A stretch of DNA of 64,000 bases, taken from assembly GCF_905475345.1 (NCBI RefSeq), contig NC_066588.1, positions 9,137,001 to 9,201,000 of the forward strand, written 5' to 3'. The DNA comes from Vespula vulgaris. Lineage: Eukaryota > Arthropoda > Insecta > Hymenoptera > Vespidae. The position numbers and the translations under genes were made by a program. The notes beneath the pieces are model-generated. The model had not been told where the DNA came from, ran no database searches, and saw only the letters and a program-made list of their open reading frames with translations. This document shows, piece by piece, positions 13,601-24,390 of this stretch (position 1 is its first letter; each line of letters starts with the position of its first letter).

Positions 13601-16600
13601 TAAATATGATAGAATCGGGTGATATCGCATCATTTGCTATTGGATATAGTTTGTTAAATGGAGATAACAATAATTTAAAAAAACTTTTTAAGTATACAAA
13701 AGACGGAGGTTTCATTTTATCACGTGAAAAACCGAATGCAACATTGAACTTATCAATTTTACAGGAATTTCAATTGCGTATAGTTTTAGAAAAACGTAAT
13801 TCCGAAGAATATTTTATACTATTAAGAAAGACGAATAAAATACCGGAAAATACTATGATTATTGACGTTAATAGCAATGAATTTAATTGGTTGCAAAAAG
13901 TGCAAGCTGTACTTGCTAGGAATGAAGCACAAAGCATCAATAACACGAGAATCATACTTGTTGAAGAAGGAAACTTTGAGTCGGGTCTCTTAGGATTCAT
14001 TAATTGTTTAAAGAAAGAACCTGGTGGGGATATCTTCCGAGCTGTTTTAATTCAAGATCTTAAAGCCCCAAAATTTTCCTTAAACCTACCTCTTTACTCT
14101 GAACAACTCGAATTGGATCTTGTTACTAATGTTTTACGTCTAGGGAACGTTTGGGGTTCATATAGGCATCAGCTTCTTCAACCTTGCGAGCCCAGACTCA
14201 CCTACCACGCTATTATTAACCAATTGGTACGGATGAATGTATTTTAGCAAATTATTAGCGAGTAACATGAATTCAAAAATATCTTTTAACAGATACGTGG
14301 AGATTTAAGTACGATTCGTTGGATTGAAGGGCCTATTACAAAGGATTATCAAAATGAAAATCTTATTAGTATTCATTATGCATCACTGAATTTCAAAGAC
14401 GTGATGTTGTCGACGGGTAAAATAGCATCAGAAGTATGCAGTAGAAAAGATAGAGATTGCTTAATTGGATTTGAATACAGTGGAATAAATATTACTGGAC
14501 GTAGAATTATGGGAGTTAATCGCAACAGGTAAACTTCTTATTCAAATCATATATGATTTGTAAAACATTAGAAAATAGAAGTAAAGTGCTCAAATGACTC
14601 TTGTTTCAGATGTTTATCTAATTTTTGTCAATTGGACACAACTTTCTCTTGGACTGTACCAGAAAGTTGGACTTTAGAAGATGCAGCGACAGCACCGTGT
14701 GTGTATTGTACATGCATAGCAGCACTTTATATCAACGGAGCCATGCAGAAGGGTGACAGAATTCTTATCCATGCTGGTTCTGGTGGAATTGGTCAAGCCG
14801 CCATTAACTTAGCCCTCCGTGAAGGCTGTGAAGTATTTACTACGGTCGGTACACCAGAAAAACGTGAATTCATTAAAGAAACATTCCCTAGTATCCATGA
14901 TAATCATATTGGAAATTCGCGAGATACTAGCTTCGAGAAAATGATTTTGGAAGGAACCAATGGTGCAGGTGTAGACATTGTTCTCAATTCTTTATCGGAA
15001 GATAAACTCCAAGCGTCCCTGCGTTGCTTGGCTCATAGAGGAAGATTTTTAGAAATTGGAAAGTTCGACTTTGCGATAAATAATGAATTAAGCACTAAAA
15101 TCTTTTTGAAGGGTATAAGTTTTCATGGTGTAATGTTAGATCAAATTATGAACACAAATGACAAAGTCAAAAACGAAATTAGTTCAATATTCAACAAACT
15201 TATTAAAGAGAATGGGATCAAACCGATAATTAGGACAGTCTTTGGCAAAGATCAAGTGGAGAAAGCACTTAGATTCATGGCAGCCGGAAAGCATATGGGA
15301 AAAGTAAGTTGATGGTCGCTGTATTTATGTATTTCATGTATTCATCTTATTTTATGTGTATATATATTTTATTATTCATGGAATTTTATTTTGTTTTAAG
15401 AATATGAGTTACAAATCTGTCTTATATGTCATAGGTACTCATCAAGATCCGTGAAGAAAATGAACCACTAAATACACCCATTTTGGCTGAACCTTTGTAT
15501 ACTTGTATTCCGAACAAAAGTTATATAGTTCTTGGTGGTTTGGGAGGATTTGGCTTGGAACTAATCGATTGGTTGATTCTAAGAAATGCTCAGAATATTG
15601 TCATTACCTCACGAAATGGCATAAAGTATGGTTATCAACACATGAGAATCAATTTGTGGAAATCATACGGTGTGAATATCAAGATTCTGGTAGGTCTAGA
15701 TGCGGCTGATCGTGATGCCAGCGAACTAATTGTGAAAACAGCTATTGATCAGGGTCCAGTCGATGGTATATTCAATCTTGCGGTATCTTTGAAAGACGGT
15801 ATTTGTAGAAATCAAACACCGGAGACTTTTGAGGAATCTTTCAAAGGAAAAGCATGGGCAACAAAATATTTGGATGAGGTAACCAGAAAACTTTGTCCAA
15901 ATCTTCGTCACTTTGTCGTTTTCTCTTCAGTCTCGTGCGGAAAAGGGAATATTGGACAAACGAATTACGGTATGGCTAATTCCATTATGGAAAGAATATG
16001 TGAAAAGAGAGTAGAAGAAGGTTTTCCTGGATTAGCTATACAATGGGGAGCGATTGGAGATGTTGGTTTGATTGCTGATATGCAAAATGAAGATAAAGAA
16101 CTTGTTATTGGTGGTACACTACTGCAAAGAATATCATCATGTTTACAAGTACTGAATATATTTTTGGTACAAGATAAAACTGTGGTTGCTAGTATGGTAG
16201 TCGCTGAAAAACAAGCAAATAGCGATGTGAATAATGTTGTAGATGCTGTATTAAACATTTTGTGTATGTATTATCCAATCGATATTATTGTTCGATCTTA
16301 ATAGTTTTATATATGTATACAACATTTCCATGATATACCTTGTTTACTTATCATTATTTTCTTAAAAGTACAAATTCTTGATTGTAGGTATTAAAGACTT
16401 AAAGAACATTAGTCCACATACTTCCTTGGCTGAACTTGGAATGGATTCTATGACAGTTGTAGAAATAAAACAGACATTGGAGCGTGAATATGAAATATAC
16501 CTTACTGCTTCAGATATTCGGAACTTAAACTTCGCCAAACTCATGGAAATGAATAACAAACCTACAGATAACAGCAATTCTAATGAAAATGAAACCAATC

Positions 16601-17727
16601 AAATATTATCCATTACAAATATTTTGAAGCAATTTTATGATGAAATTCTTGCTACCGAAATAGCTATACCACTTAAAACCAATCCGGTGGAGGGTCGGGA
16701 TGAGATATTCTTTCTTCCAGGAATCGAAGGCTATGCTGACGTTTTCAAAACATTAGAATCAAAAATTAAATCACCTGCGACTTGTTTTCAATTGGAGACG
16801 AATTACAAGTTAAAAACTGTTGAAGCTATGGCCAATTCCTTTCTACCGGTATATCCATTGTTTAGAAAAATATATGCGATTAAATAAAATATTATTAAAC
16901 ATAACATATTAACATGATACATAACTTTACATATTATAGCATATATTGGATAAACTTAAGGGTCGAAGTGAATTCATGTTAGTAGGGTATTCATTTGGAT
17001 CCCTTATAGCTATTGAACTCACACGAATGTTAGAAGCCAAAGGATTTATTGGGCGATTAATATTGATAGATGGTGCTCCTCAGCATCTGAAAATACTTAT
17101 ACACCAACATTTGCATTCGTCATCGCAGGAAGAATTAGAAAACAATATTTTGCTCAGCGTAATGAACGCATATGTAGCTGTTAATTGTTCAGAGGTTTGT
17201 CATGTTCATTTTATTAGACATACTTTCCTATCCATTTTTGAAAAGTCTCATATTAATTTTCCAATATTACTTTGCAGCTTAAACTTGAATTAAGAAAATG
17301 CAATACGTGGGATGAGAAAGTAAATGCATTTTTTAATGTCCTATCTCCCGAATACAGGAACCTATTTTTGAAAGGACATCAAAAGAAGGCTATTCTCTTA
17401 CTTCATGGGAGATTCCAATCCATTATAGCGTATAACCCAAAACCAATGCCATACGTAAAAACACCAATCACATTGTTTAAACCGCTCTTTCCGTCTGTAC
17501 AAAATGCTCCGTATGATTATGGACTGCAGAATGTATGTTATAAAATTTTGTATAAATAATGGAAATAATATTAATTTACTATTAAATGATGTTATTTTCA
17601 GATAACTGAAGCAAAAGTAGATGTTCACACTGTTGAAGGTAATCATACCACGATATTAGGTGCTAAGGAAATTTTAATGGCTATCAATGGTGAACTTGAG
17701 AATGGTACAACTTTTAAAGAAAATTAA
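8818..17727 (+). CDS. FASN: Copy B: intact type I fatty acid synthase, 19 exons, 2383 residues
   Basis: Iterative multidomain synthase that builds saturated fatty acids from acyl and malonyl units with NADPH; insect FASNs supply storage, membrane and cuticular lipids. Model: join(8818..9007, 9093..9334, 9423..9654, 9743..10161, 10390..10683, 10778..10985, 11091..11251, 11331..11648, 11743..12242, 12335..12639, 12710..13117, 13208..14226, 14293..14528, 14610..15303, 15435..16263, 16388..16848, 16940..17194, 17278..17532, 17602..17727). Junctions are GT-AG except a GC donor at 10162. All phases agree and the sum is 7152 nt, the usual FASN length. The ATG opens MTGYEETKK and sits just before the conserved KS start. 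KS, MAT, DH, psiME/psiKR, ER, KR, ACP and TE are all present with their catalytic residues, but MAT lacks the malonyl-binding Arg. Exon ends were inferred by comparing copies, so single boundaries could shift. Confidence 0.9.
10162..10389 (+). other. GC-AG intron in copy B
   Basis: The exon 4 donor reads AAG then GCAAAT, whereas F (41645) and H (61473) read AAG then GTAAAC. GC donors are a tolerated minor class, and the frame only continues correctly with this junction. Confidence 0.65.
10778..12242 (+). other. Copy B malonyl/acetyl transferase (MAT) domain, atypical
   Basis: Exons 6-9, residues about 460-855. FPGMDSQW is the entry motif. The nucleophile Ser603 lies in GYSVGE, where the family norm is GHSxGE, and His705 lies in IPYHSRY. 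The residue 25 positions after the Ser, which in human FASN is Arg606 and holds the malonyl carboxylate, is Gln628 here (codon 11466-11468). The rest of the domain aligns without gaps, so the domain folds as expected but its acyl-CoA preference may differ. Confidence 0.85.
12335..13117 (+). other. Copy B dehydratase (DH) domain
   Basis: Exons 10-11. The first hot-dog half has the HxxxGxxxxP motif with His895 in HVIDGRNLFP. The second half has the catalytic Asp1049 in FMDNMLQ (codon 12985-12987). Exon 11 ends at 13117 with a GTAAAT donor; only this choice keeps the frame into VQFYENID of exon 12. Confidence 0.85.
13208..15303 (+). other. Copy B psiME/psiKR linker and enoyl reductase (ER)
   Basis: Exons 12-13 hold the non-catalytic pseudo-methyltransferase and pseudo-ketoreductase region, including GLLGFINCL and NFKDVM at the start of ER. 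Exon 14 carries the NADPH-binding loop GSGGIGQAA at about residues 1567-1575, followed by FTTVGTPEKR and RFLEIGKFD. All are typical of FASN enoyl reductases. Confidence 0.85.
15435..16263 (+). other. Copy B ketoreductase (KR) domain
   Basis: One exon. The Rossmann loop GGLGGFG is at residues 1776-1782. The catalytic Ser lies in FSSVSCG, Tyr1920 in NYGMANS (codon 15966-15968), and the conserved Lys in FKGKAW. It ends at 16263 with a GTATGT donor, the only one that keeps phase into the ACP exon. Confidence 0.85.
16388..17727 (+). other. Copy B acyl carrier protein and thioesterase (ACP-TE)
   Basis: Exon 16 begins with the ACP. Ser2039 in LGMDSM (codon 16447-16449) is the phosphopantetheine site. 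TE follows over exons 16-19: FLPGIEGY, nucleophile Ser2190 in GYSFGS, the Asp in LIDGAP, and His2357 in EGNHTT. The alpha/beta-hydrolase triad is therefore complete and free fatty acid release is expected. Confidence 0.85.
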
Positions 17728-17765
17728 TTGGACATTAATGATCTATTTGGCTTGTGATTTTTCGA

Positions 17766-17771
17766 AATAAA
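17766..17771 (+). terminator. Poly(A) signal of copy B
   Basis: AATAAA lies 39 nt after the stop codon. Copy F has the weaker variant AGTAAA at the corresponding place (49901-49906). Confidence 0.55.
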
Positions 17772-18973
17772 TATGGTATATCGAATTTTTCTGCATTTTA
17801 AGATAAAGAGCATACAGGAAAAATATGTTTTTCGCATCTGATAAATATTTGGGAACTATAGCATATAATTGGATATCCGTTGTTATATAAATTATGTTTG
17901 CGGAAGAATTACGTGGCACTTTGTTTTCCTAATTCCGTATCGCCTTATTTTAAAAATGTTATGTTTCGCTTGTAAACGATAATACAGCAAGTCAATCTAA
18001 TTTAAGAGAGAATTGCACATCGTTCAAACGTTGGATTTTCTGCGCGTGAAGCTTCTTTTTCGCTTTATCGTCATTCCATTCGCGATTTTAATTTTTTTTA
18101 TTCAGCGACTTCGTTAAAGAAACTTTTCATCGTGTCTTTTAGCAGATCGAGTTAATTAATCAATCGAATACATTTATTCTCGAAAATTCGATGATACAAA
18201 ATTTTGGATTATAAAAGAGTTTGATCGCCATTAATATACTGTAAATATAGTGGTAGTATTCTGAAGGATCATACTATTTTTTTTTTATTGTTAATTGTTG
18301 GTAAGTGTAGCATATAACTACACGCTCAGGAATAGCATATAACTACAATTTGGCCCTTGGCTTGTGCATCACTTTTTCTTCTCCTTTCTATATGCAAAAT
18401 CTATTTACGAGATAACTTGACGATTGGTTAGTACGCATTAGAAAAGAATAACTAGAAAATTAAATATTGCTGGAAAATAATTTCGATAAAATCGATAAAC
18501 GAACGATACGGATGTCTAACGATCCTTTTCATAAATGGATCAGGATTTCTGAATAAATTTACAAGTTTCGAGGACTTTTTTCGTTCTTACAAACTATACG
18601 CGTTAATCGGCCGCACGAGTTTGACACACTCATCACTCTTGTATTAGACTACTTATCTCTCTACATCGTTTATCAGAATCTAAACGAGACTATCAGAGAA
18701 TAACCAAATTAACGATTTGTCTTATCTATGTATCTCACGTTTTGTTGGTTATACAAATACTTATAGTATTGTACTATCAACACTTACCTGCATAATAGTC
18801 CATTGCGGGTTTTAGATCCGTTGCGTCCATACAAAAATATAATTTTACTATTTTCATAGATTTGTTTTAATAATAGAATACAAGAATTGTCTTCAATTTT
18901 TCAGAATATATAATTAAATTAATACATTAATTATATTAATATATGATATATTAATTAATCAATTAATTGATTA
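17772..18973. repeat. 3' flank repeat, member 1
   Basis: AT-rich non-coding DNA. From about 18105 it aligns by eye to 32860-33670 and 50270-51100, the flanks after D2 and F, so the duplicated unit includes the downstream region of the gene. It ends abruptly at about 18973, where intron and exon 13 sequence of copy C starts. No gene is seen. Confidence 0.6.
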
Positions 18974-21400
18974 ACACGAATACAAAAATATCTCTTTTAT
19001 AGGTACGTGGAAATTTAAGTGCGATTTAAGATGTTTAAGTTGGATTGAAGTGCCAATTATAACGGATTATCAAAATGAAGATCTTGTTAGTATCTATTAT
19101 GCATCATTGAATTTCAAAGACGTGATGTAGTCAACAGGTAAAAATATCGCTGGAAGTAGACAGTAGAAAAGATATAGATTATCTAATTGTATTTGAACTC
19201 CGTGGAATAAATATTAATAGACATAGAATTATGGGAGTTAACTGGAATAGGTGAACTCATTATTTAAATCATTATTATGTCCTGTCTGCAAAATATTAGA
19301 AAACGGAAGTAAATTAAATAAATAATATTTTCTTAGATGTTTATCAAATTTTTGTCTATTGATAGTTTGACTTTGTATTGATATCTAGACTTTTTCTTGG
19401 ATTCTACCTGATAGTCGGAGTTTAGAACATGCAGCGACAGTACCGTGTATATATTGCAAATGCATAGCTACACCTTACATTAACGGAGGAATGCAGAAGT
19501 ATGATAAAATTCTTATTCATGCTGATTCTGGTGAAATTGGTCAAGCCAACATCAACTTAGTTCTCCGTGAAGTCTGTGAAGTACTATGGTCGGTAGATTA
19601 GAAAAACGTGAATTAATTAAAAAAACATTTCCTGATATCGATGATAATTAGATTAGAAATTCCCGAGATGCTAACTTCGAGAAAATGATTTTTGGAGAAA
19701 CAGGTGGTGCAGGTGTAGACATTGTTCTGAATTCTTTAGTAGAAAATAAATTTCAAGCATCTCTGCATTGTTTGGCCAATAAAGGTAAATTTTTAGAGAT
19801 TGGAAAGTTTGACTTAGCGACAAATAATGAAATAAGCTACTGTATCTTTATAAAGGGTATTAGTTTTTATGGTCTAATTTTAGATCAAATTATAAAAACA
19901 AATGACGAAATCGAAAACAAAATTTATTTAATATTCACCAAACTTATTAAAAAGAATGCGATCAAACCGATAATTAGAACAGTCTTTGGCAAAGATCAAG
20001 TAGGGGCAGCACTTAGAATCATGGCAGCCGGAAAGCATATGGGAAAAGTTGACGGTCGTTGTATTTATGTGTTTTATGTATTCTATTTTATTTTATGTAT
20101 ATACATATTTTATTATTCGTAGAAATTGTTTTTGTTTTAAGAATACAAGTTATAATCTGCAGTCTGTCTTATATATCGTAGGTACTGATAAAGATCTGGT
20201 AAGAAAATCGTAGATTCATTAAAGAAACATTCCCTAGTATCGATGATAATCATATTGGAAATTCTCGAGATACTAGCTTCGAGAAAATGATTTTGCAAGA
20301 AACCAATGGTGCAGGTTTAGACATTGTTCTCAATTCTTTATCGGAAGATAAACTCCAAGCGTCCCTGCGTTGCTTGGCTCATAGAGGAAGATTTTTAGAA
20401 ATTGGAAAGTTCGACTTTGCGATAAATAATGAATTAAGCACTAAAATCTTTTTAAAGGGTATAAGTTTTCATGGTGTAATGTTAGATCAAATTATGAACA
20501 CAAATGACGAAGTCAAAAATGAAATTTGTTTAATATTCAACAAACTTAAGAAGGAGAATGCGATTAAGCCGATAGTTAGGACAATCTTCGGCAAGGATCA
20601 AGTAGAGAAAGCACTTAGATTCATGGCAGCAGGAAAACATATGGGGAAAGTAAGTTGACGGCCATTGTATTTATGTATTTTATGTATTCGATTGTATTTG
20701 TTTGTATATATATTTTATTATTCGTAGAAATTGTTTCTGTTTTAAGAATATAAGTTATAATCTGCAATCTGACCTATATATCGTAGGTATTGATAAAAAT
20801 TCGTGAAGAAAATGAACCACTTAATACACTCATTTTGGCTGAACCTTTTTATGTTTTTATTCCGAACAAAAATTATATTGTTCTTAATGGTTTAGGAGGG
20901 TTCGGCTTGGAACTAATTGATTGGTTGATTATAAGAAATGCTCAGAATATTATCATTACTTCACGAAATGGCATAAAGTATGATTATCAAATATGAGAAT
21001 CGAATTATGGAAATCATACGGCGTGAGACTCAAGAACCTAGTTTATCTGTATGCGTCTAAACGAGATGTCTGCGAACTTATTGTAAAAACAGCAATAAGC
21101 AAATAAAGGTTCAGTGGTACATTCAATTTCGCAGTTTATTTGAAATACAGTATTTATAGTAACAAAACACCGTAGACTTTTGTGGAGTCTTTCAAAGAAA
21201 TAGCGTGGGGTATCAAATATTTGGATGAGGAGACCAGAAAACTTTGTCCAGATCTCAGTTATTTCATAGTTTTTTCTTCAGTCTTTTGTGGAAGAGAGAA
21301 TGCTGGACAAACGTATTACGGTATGACTGATTCCATTTTGGAAAGAATATTTGAAAAAATATTACTATCACCGCTTACTTTATTAAATCCGACTCCATGT
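18974..21400 (+). pseudogene. FASN: C: 3' FASN relic with a duplicated ER segment and truncated KR
   Basis: It begins in intron 12. Exon 13 relic spans about 19012-19250 with a 12-nt insertion. A first ER relic spans about 19390-20050; it starts like P2 and its donor is destroyed (gggaaaagttga). A KR exon start follows (about 20182-20207) but is interrupted by a second ER segment (about 20208-20649). That segment is almost identical to copy B about 14870-15303 and ends in an intact GTAAGT donor. A second intron and KR (20787-21360) then follow, with frameshifts near 20995 and 21060. KR stops after the EKRVEE position, at the same breakpoint as copy G. The second ER piece is open (20287-20658) but has no promoter or start of its own. 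Confidence 0.85.
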
Positions 21401-22195
21401 AGATAGTTAAATAAACGAAGGATGTTTATCCATAGAAAACCATACTAATAAAGAATACACGAAGATCTATAGCACTGGTTTACTTTAAAAAATTTCAAGC
21501 TGATTATAATAATAAATCTTTATATGCAAAGCTATTAGAAAATGCATCTGATCATACGGCCTGCAAATCTGGGGCATGGCAATCAAATTCACCATAAAGG
21601 AAATTGAAATGCTACAATCTATTTTTCTACGTAATATTCTAAATACATATTGATTTGTTAGATATGATAATGTTAAGAAAGTAATAAAAATTGCATCAGT
21701 TAAAGAAAATTTATAAATCTTTTATAGCAATGTCAAAATAGAATTAATAACCACATAAACCGTCTTGACAAAAATTACTAGTCAGGTCTGCCTAAAATAT
21801 TACAGAGGAAGCAGCTCTTAGATATACTCGAAATCAACTTCTACTACATCATATACGCACAGAAAAGTTGCAACACTACTATAGCTTACTTAGAAATTGT
21901 CGGTAAATGTATTGAGATTCGCACGATATTATATTCAGCACTACAAATGGTTTTGTATAAATATTGAAAATACAAATAAAGGAATAATGAACGAATATAA
22001 AACTGTTTTACATTGCATCCTTTTCACCCATACATTTTTGCTACGTGACATCTTCCGTACTGTTTGTACTTACGTATTCTAAATATTTATACCTTCTTCA
22101 GTTCACACATATCTTTATCTGTAACTTACGTAACACTGCTTAGCTTACTTCTTTGTTTCACAACATTTATAATAATAATAATATTAATGATAACA
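21401..22195. repeat. Flank downstream of truncated KR, member 1
   Basis: Non-coding, AT-rich DNA alignable by eye to 55651-56417 after copy G. Both lie between a KR broken at the same point and a simple-sequence block. The open frame at 21897-22082 is not conserved. I see no gene. Confidence 0.55.
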
Positions 22196-22510
22196 GTAAC
22201 AATAACAATAACAACAACGATAACAATTACGACAACGACGACGACAACGACGACGACAACGACGACGACAACGACGACGACAACGACGACGACAACGACG
22301 ACGAGAACGACGACGAGAACGACGACGAGAACGACGACGAGAACGACGACGAGAACGACGACGAGAACGACGACGAGAACGACGACGAGAACGACGACGA
22401 GAACGACGACCAGAACGACGACGACAACGACGACGACGACGACAACGACGACGACGACGACGACGACAACGACGACGACAACGACGACGACAACGACGAC
22501 GACAATAGAA
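22196..22510. repeat. CpG-rich minisatellite, 12-bp unit AACGACGACGAN
   Basis: After a short AAC/ATA lead-in, 22234-22293 holds five units of AACGACGACGAC, 22294-22401 nine units of AACGACGACGAG, and 22402-22413 one ending in CAG. Irregular GAC-rich units follow to about 22505. The array is open in several frames on both strands, giving Thr/Arg, Asp/Glu/Asn, Ser and Arg runs. These are products of the repeat and not genes. Related but AT-richer simple repeats occupy the same place at 34.3 and 56.4 kb. Confidence 0.9.
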
Positions 22511-22984
22511 CAATAAAAATAACAGTAATAATAATAGTAATATTAATAGAAATAATAATGATAAAATAATAAAACGTAACATCAACAAAACGCAGAGTTT
22601 TTATATTTCATTATTTTCATAATTTACTGCTATTCTCGTAAGTATATACACAATTTTATTAAAAATTTTAAAATATTTTTTGAGCAATACAAAATGTTAC
22701 TTATTTTTCGCAATAATTATTCGGATATGATTTAGGATGCGAAAGTTTTTGGATAAAAGGGTATATAGTGCACGATAATATAAGAATCTTTATATTGCAA
22801 TATCTATCGTATTATTTAAATTGACTTCCTTGTCACCTTCCTTGTTGAATAGTGTGAACTCATTTCCTTACTTTTTAATAGAAATACAAACAGTCCAAGG
22901 TTTAGTACGATACATATTCATTTTTATTAGCATAGTCTTATCTACGTTATAACGAATATTGTCGACAGAGATATATAGTGTTGC
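22511..22984. repeat. Spacer upstream of orphan exon 1, member 1
   Basis: AT-rich non-coding DNA alignable to about 34700-34990 and 56850-57140. It leads into the promoter of the orphan first exon. Its last part (22867 onward) is the forward arm of a large inverted repeat. No gene is seen. Confidence 0.5.
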
Positions 22985-23186
22985 TATAAAAAGAGATCCA
23001 TCGCTAATGATTTCAATTATTATGAAAAAGTACGGTTAGTTTCGGTTTCGGGTCAAATTTCAATAATTATATCGTGCAGAGAAATAAGAAACAAAATTGA
23101 TTATGAATAAGTGCAAAAAGGGAAAATCGTATATATTCTTCAGAAATGTCAATCCAGAACCTAGCAAAAAAGTTGCTATTTCTGAA
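22867..23186 (+). repeat. Forward arm of a 320-bp inverted duplication
   Basis: The reverse complement of this stretch recurs at about 24052-24373 at roughly 90% identity by eye, 865 bp downstream. The arm contains the promoter and first half of the orphan exon 1. Confidence 0.8.
22985..23018 (+). promoter_or_regulatory. Promoter relic of orphan exon 1
   Basis: TATAAAAAG at 22985-22993 is followed 30 nt later by TCAATT at 23013-23018. The arrangement is the same as the TATA/TCAGTC pair of copies F and H, including the similar sequence between them. Confidence 0.45.
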
Positions 23187-23282
23187 TTAATTGCTAATTT
23201 TACGAAATACAATAATACGAAAAGATTAGAAGATAATTTCTTTAATCACAAAGATTTTATTACCCATCAAGATTGTAGTTAA
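23103..23282 (+). pseudogene. FASN: Orphan FASN exon 1 (KS N terminus)
   Basis: Codes for MNKCKKGKSY followed by an NVNPEP block. It matches exon 1 of the intact copies (NPEPGEEVVISG..., then the DCIT segment) at lower identity. It is open from ATG to a TAA at 23280, but the conserved RRWKL end and donor are missing and no exon 2 follows. It is the front end of an older FASN copy whose body was lost. Sister orphans lie at about 35118 and 57260. Confidence 0.7.
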
Positions 23283-24051
23283 AAACTTGTCTTCTATAAT
23301 ACATACTCAGACGATTTATTTTATTTAATGAAATAAGTTAATACTCGCTAGGGTCGCTCGTATTTTATCTATTTTCAGAATTCATTCTTTTCATTTACTC
23401 TTAGTTTTTATTAGCACATTATATTTTTAATCTTACTCATATCTTGTACGGACTTTCTATTATAAAGTATTTTATTTATTCCGACTAAACATGACATATT
23501 TTTCATTAGATAATATTCTTTCATTGTCGACGAGCTGCGAACATGAATTCCCCTAAGAATTCATAATCTTAATATGCCGATATAAGATTGTATGACATAA
23601 ACCAGAAATGAAAATGACCTTAAAATGAAGAAACCTGCCCATTCCTTCTTTTTCTACTTACAACTTCATTTTACTGTTACTGACCAGAATGTCATATACA
23701 ATATACAAACTTTCAGAAAAAATGTTACATACGCTGGGTAAGATGTAAACTTAATATTTTCAATTAAAAAATATCTATCTTATCACGAAGGACTTTTTTG
23801 CTAATGAATAATACCGACGTAGTACCTAATTAGAATAGAATACCAGAAAGTTCAAGAGCCAAATGCTTTCATTAAAATAAATTTAAAATAAAGATTGCAA
23901 AAAGATTGCACTGTTGCGTCGGATAATAAATTCTTTGACAAAGGATAAAACATTGTTGTAAAAGTAGATTCATCGTCAACGATTTCAATCATATTAAAAC
24001 ATATGGGTAATTTTACTTTCAATTCTAATTTCTATATTATATTTCACTTAC
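23283..24051. repeat. Spacer between orphan exon 1 and copy D1
   Basis: Aligns to about 1500-2230, 35310-36060 and 57440-58200. Near 23953 the TATA box seen in sister copies has become TGTAAAAG. No coding sequence is supported; the open frame at 24003-24188 runs into the inverted duplication. Confidence 0.55.
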
Positions 24052-24389
24052 TTCTCAGAAATAGCAACTTCTTCGCTAGATTCTGGATTTACATTTCTGA
24101 AGAATATATACGATTTTGCCTCTTTGCACTTATTCATAATCAGTTTTTGTTTCTTATTTCTCTGCACGATATAATTATTGAAATTTAACCCGAAACCGAT
24201 ACTAACCATACTTCTTCATAATAATTGAAATCATTAGCGATGTATCTCTTTGTATAGCAACACTATATATCTCTCGATAATATTCGTTATAACATAGATA
24301 AGAGTATGCTAACGTATTCTAATGAAAATGAATATGTATCATATTAAACCTCGGATGCATTTCTATTAAAGTAAGTGAAATATAATATA
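24033..24389 (-). repeat. Inverted duplication inserted at copy D1's 5' end
   Basis: An antisense copy of 22867-23186 sits inside the leader of D1, splitting sequence that is continuous in P2, E and I. The insert is bounded by perfect 21-bp inverted repeats at 24033-24053 and 24369-24389. The outer 13 bases of the right repeat are the reverse complement of the target sequence. It carries no transposase, so a template-switch or fold-back event fits better than a transposon. Confidence 0.75.
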
Positions 24390-24390
24390 G

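Noticed and set aside
13344..13715. Minus-strand open frames within FASN exons, such as this one and 3349-3693, 10386-10730, 16362-16598
   Set aside because: They lie antisense to well-supported FASN exons, whose codons explain the sequence.
20287..20658. ER-like open frame in copy C as a functional gene
   Set aside because: It covers only the 3' part of one exon and is embedded in a broken copy.
22064..22588. Four overlapping open frames on both strands in the 22.2 kb repeat (Thr/Arg, Asp/Glu, Ser and Arg-rich)
   Set aside because: They are forced by a 12-bp repeat without stops in several frames; there is no unique sequence or homology.
24033..24389. MITE transposon
   Set aside because: The terminal inverted repeats include target sequence and the interior is a reversed local FASN segment, so a local template switch explains it better.
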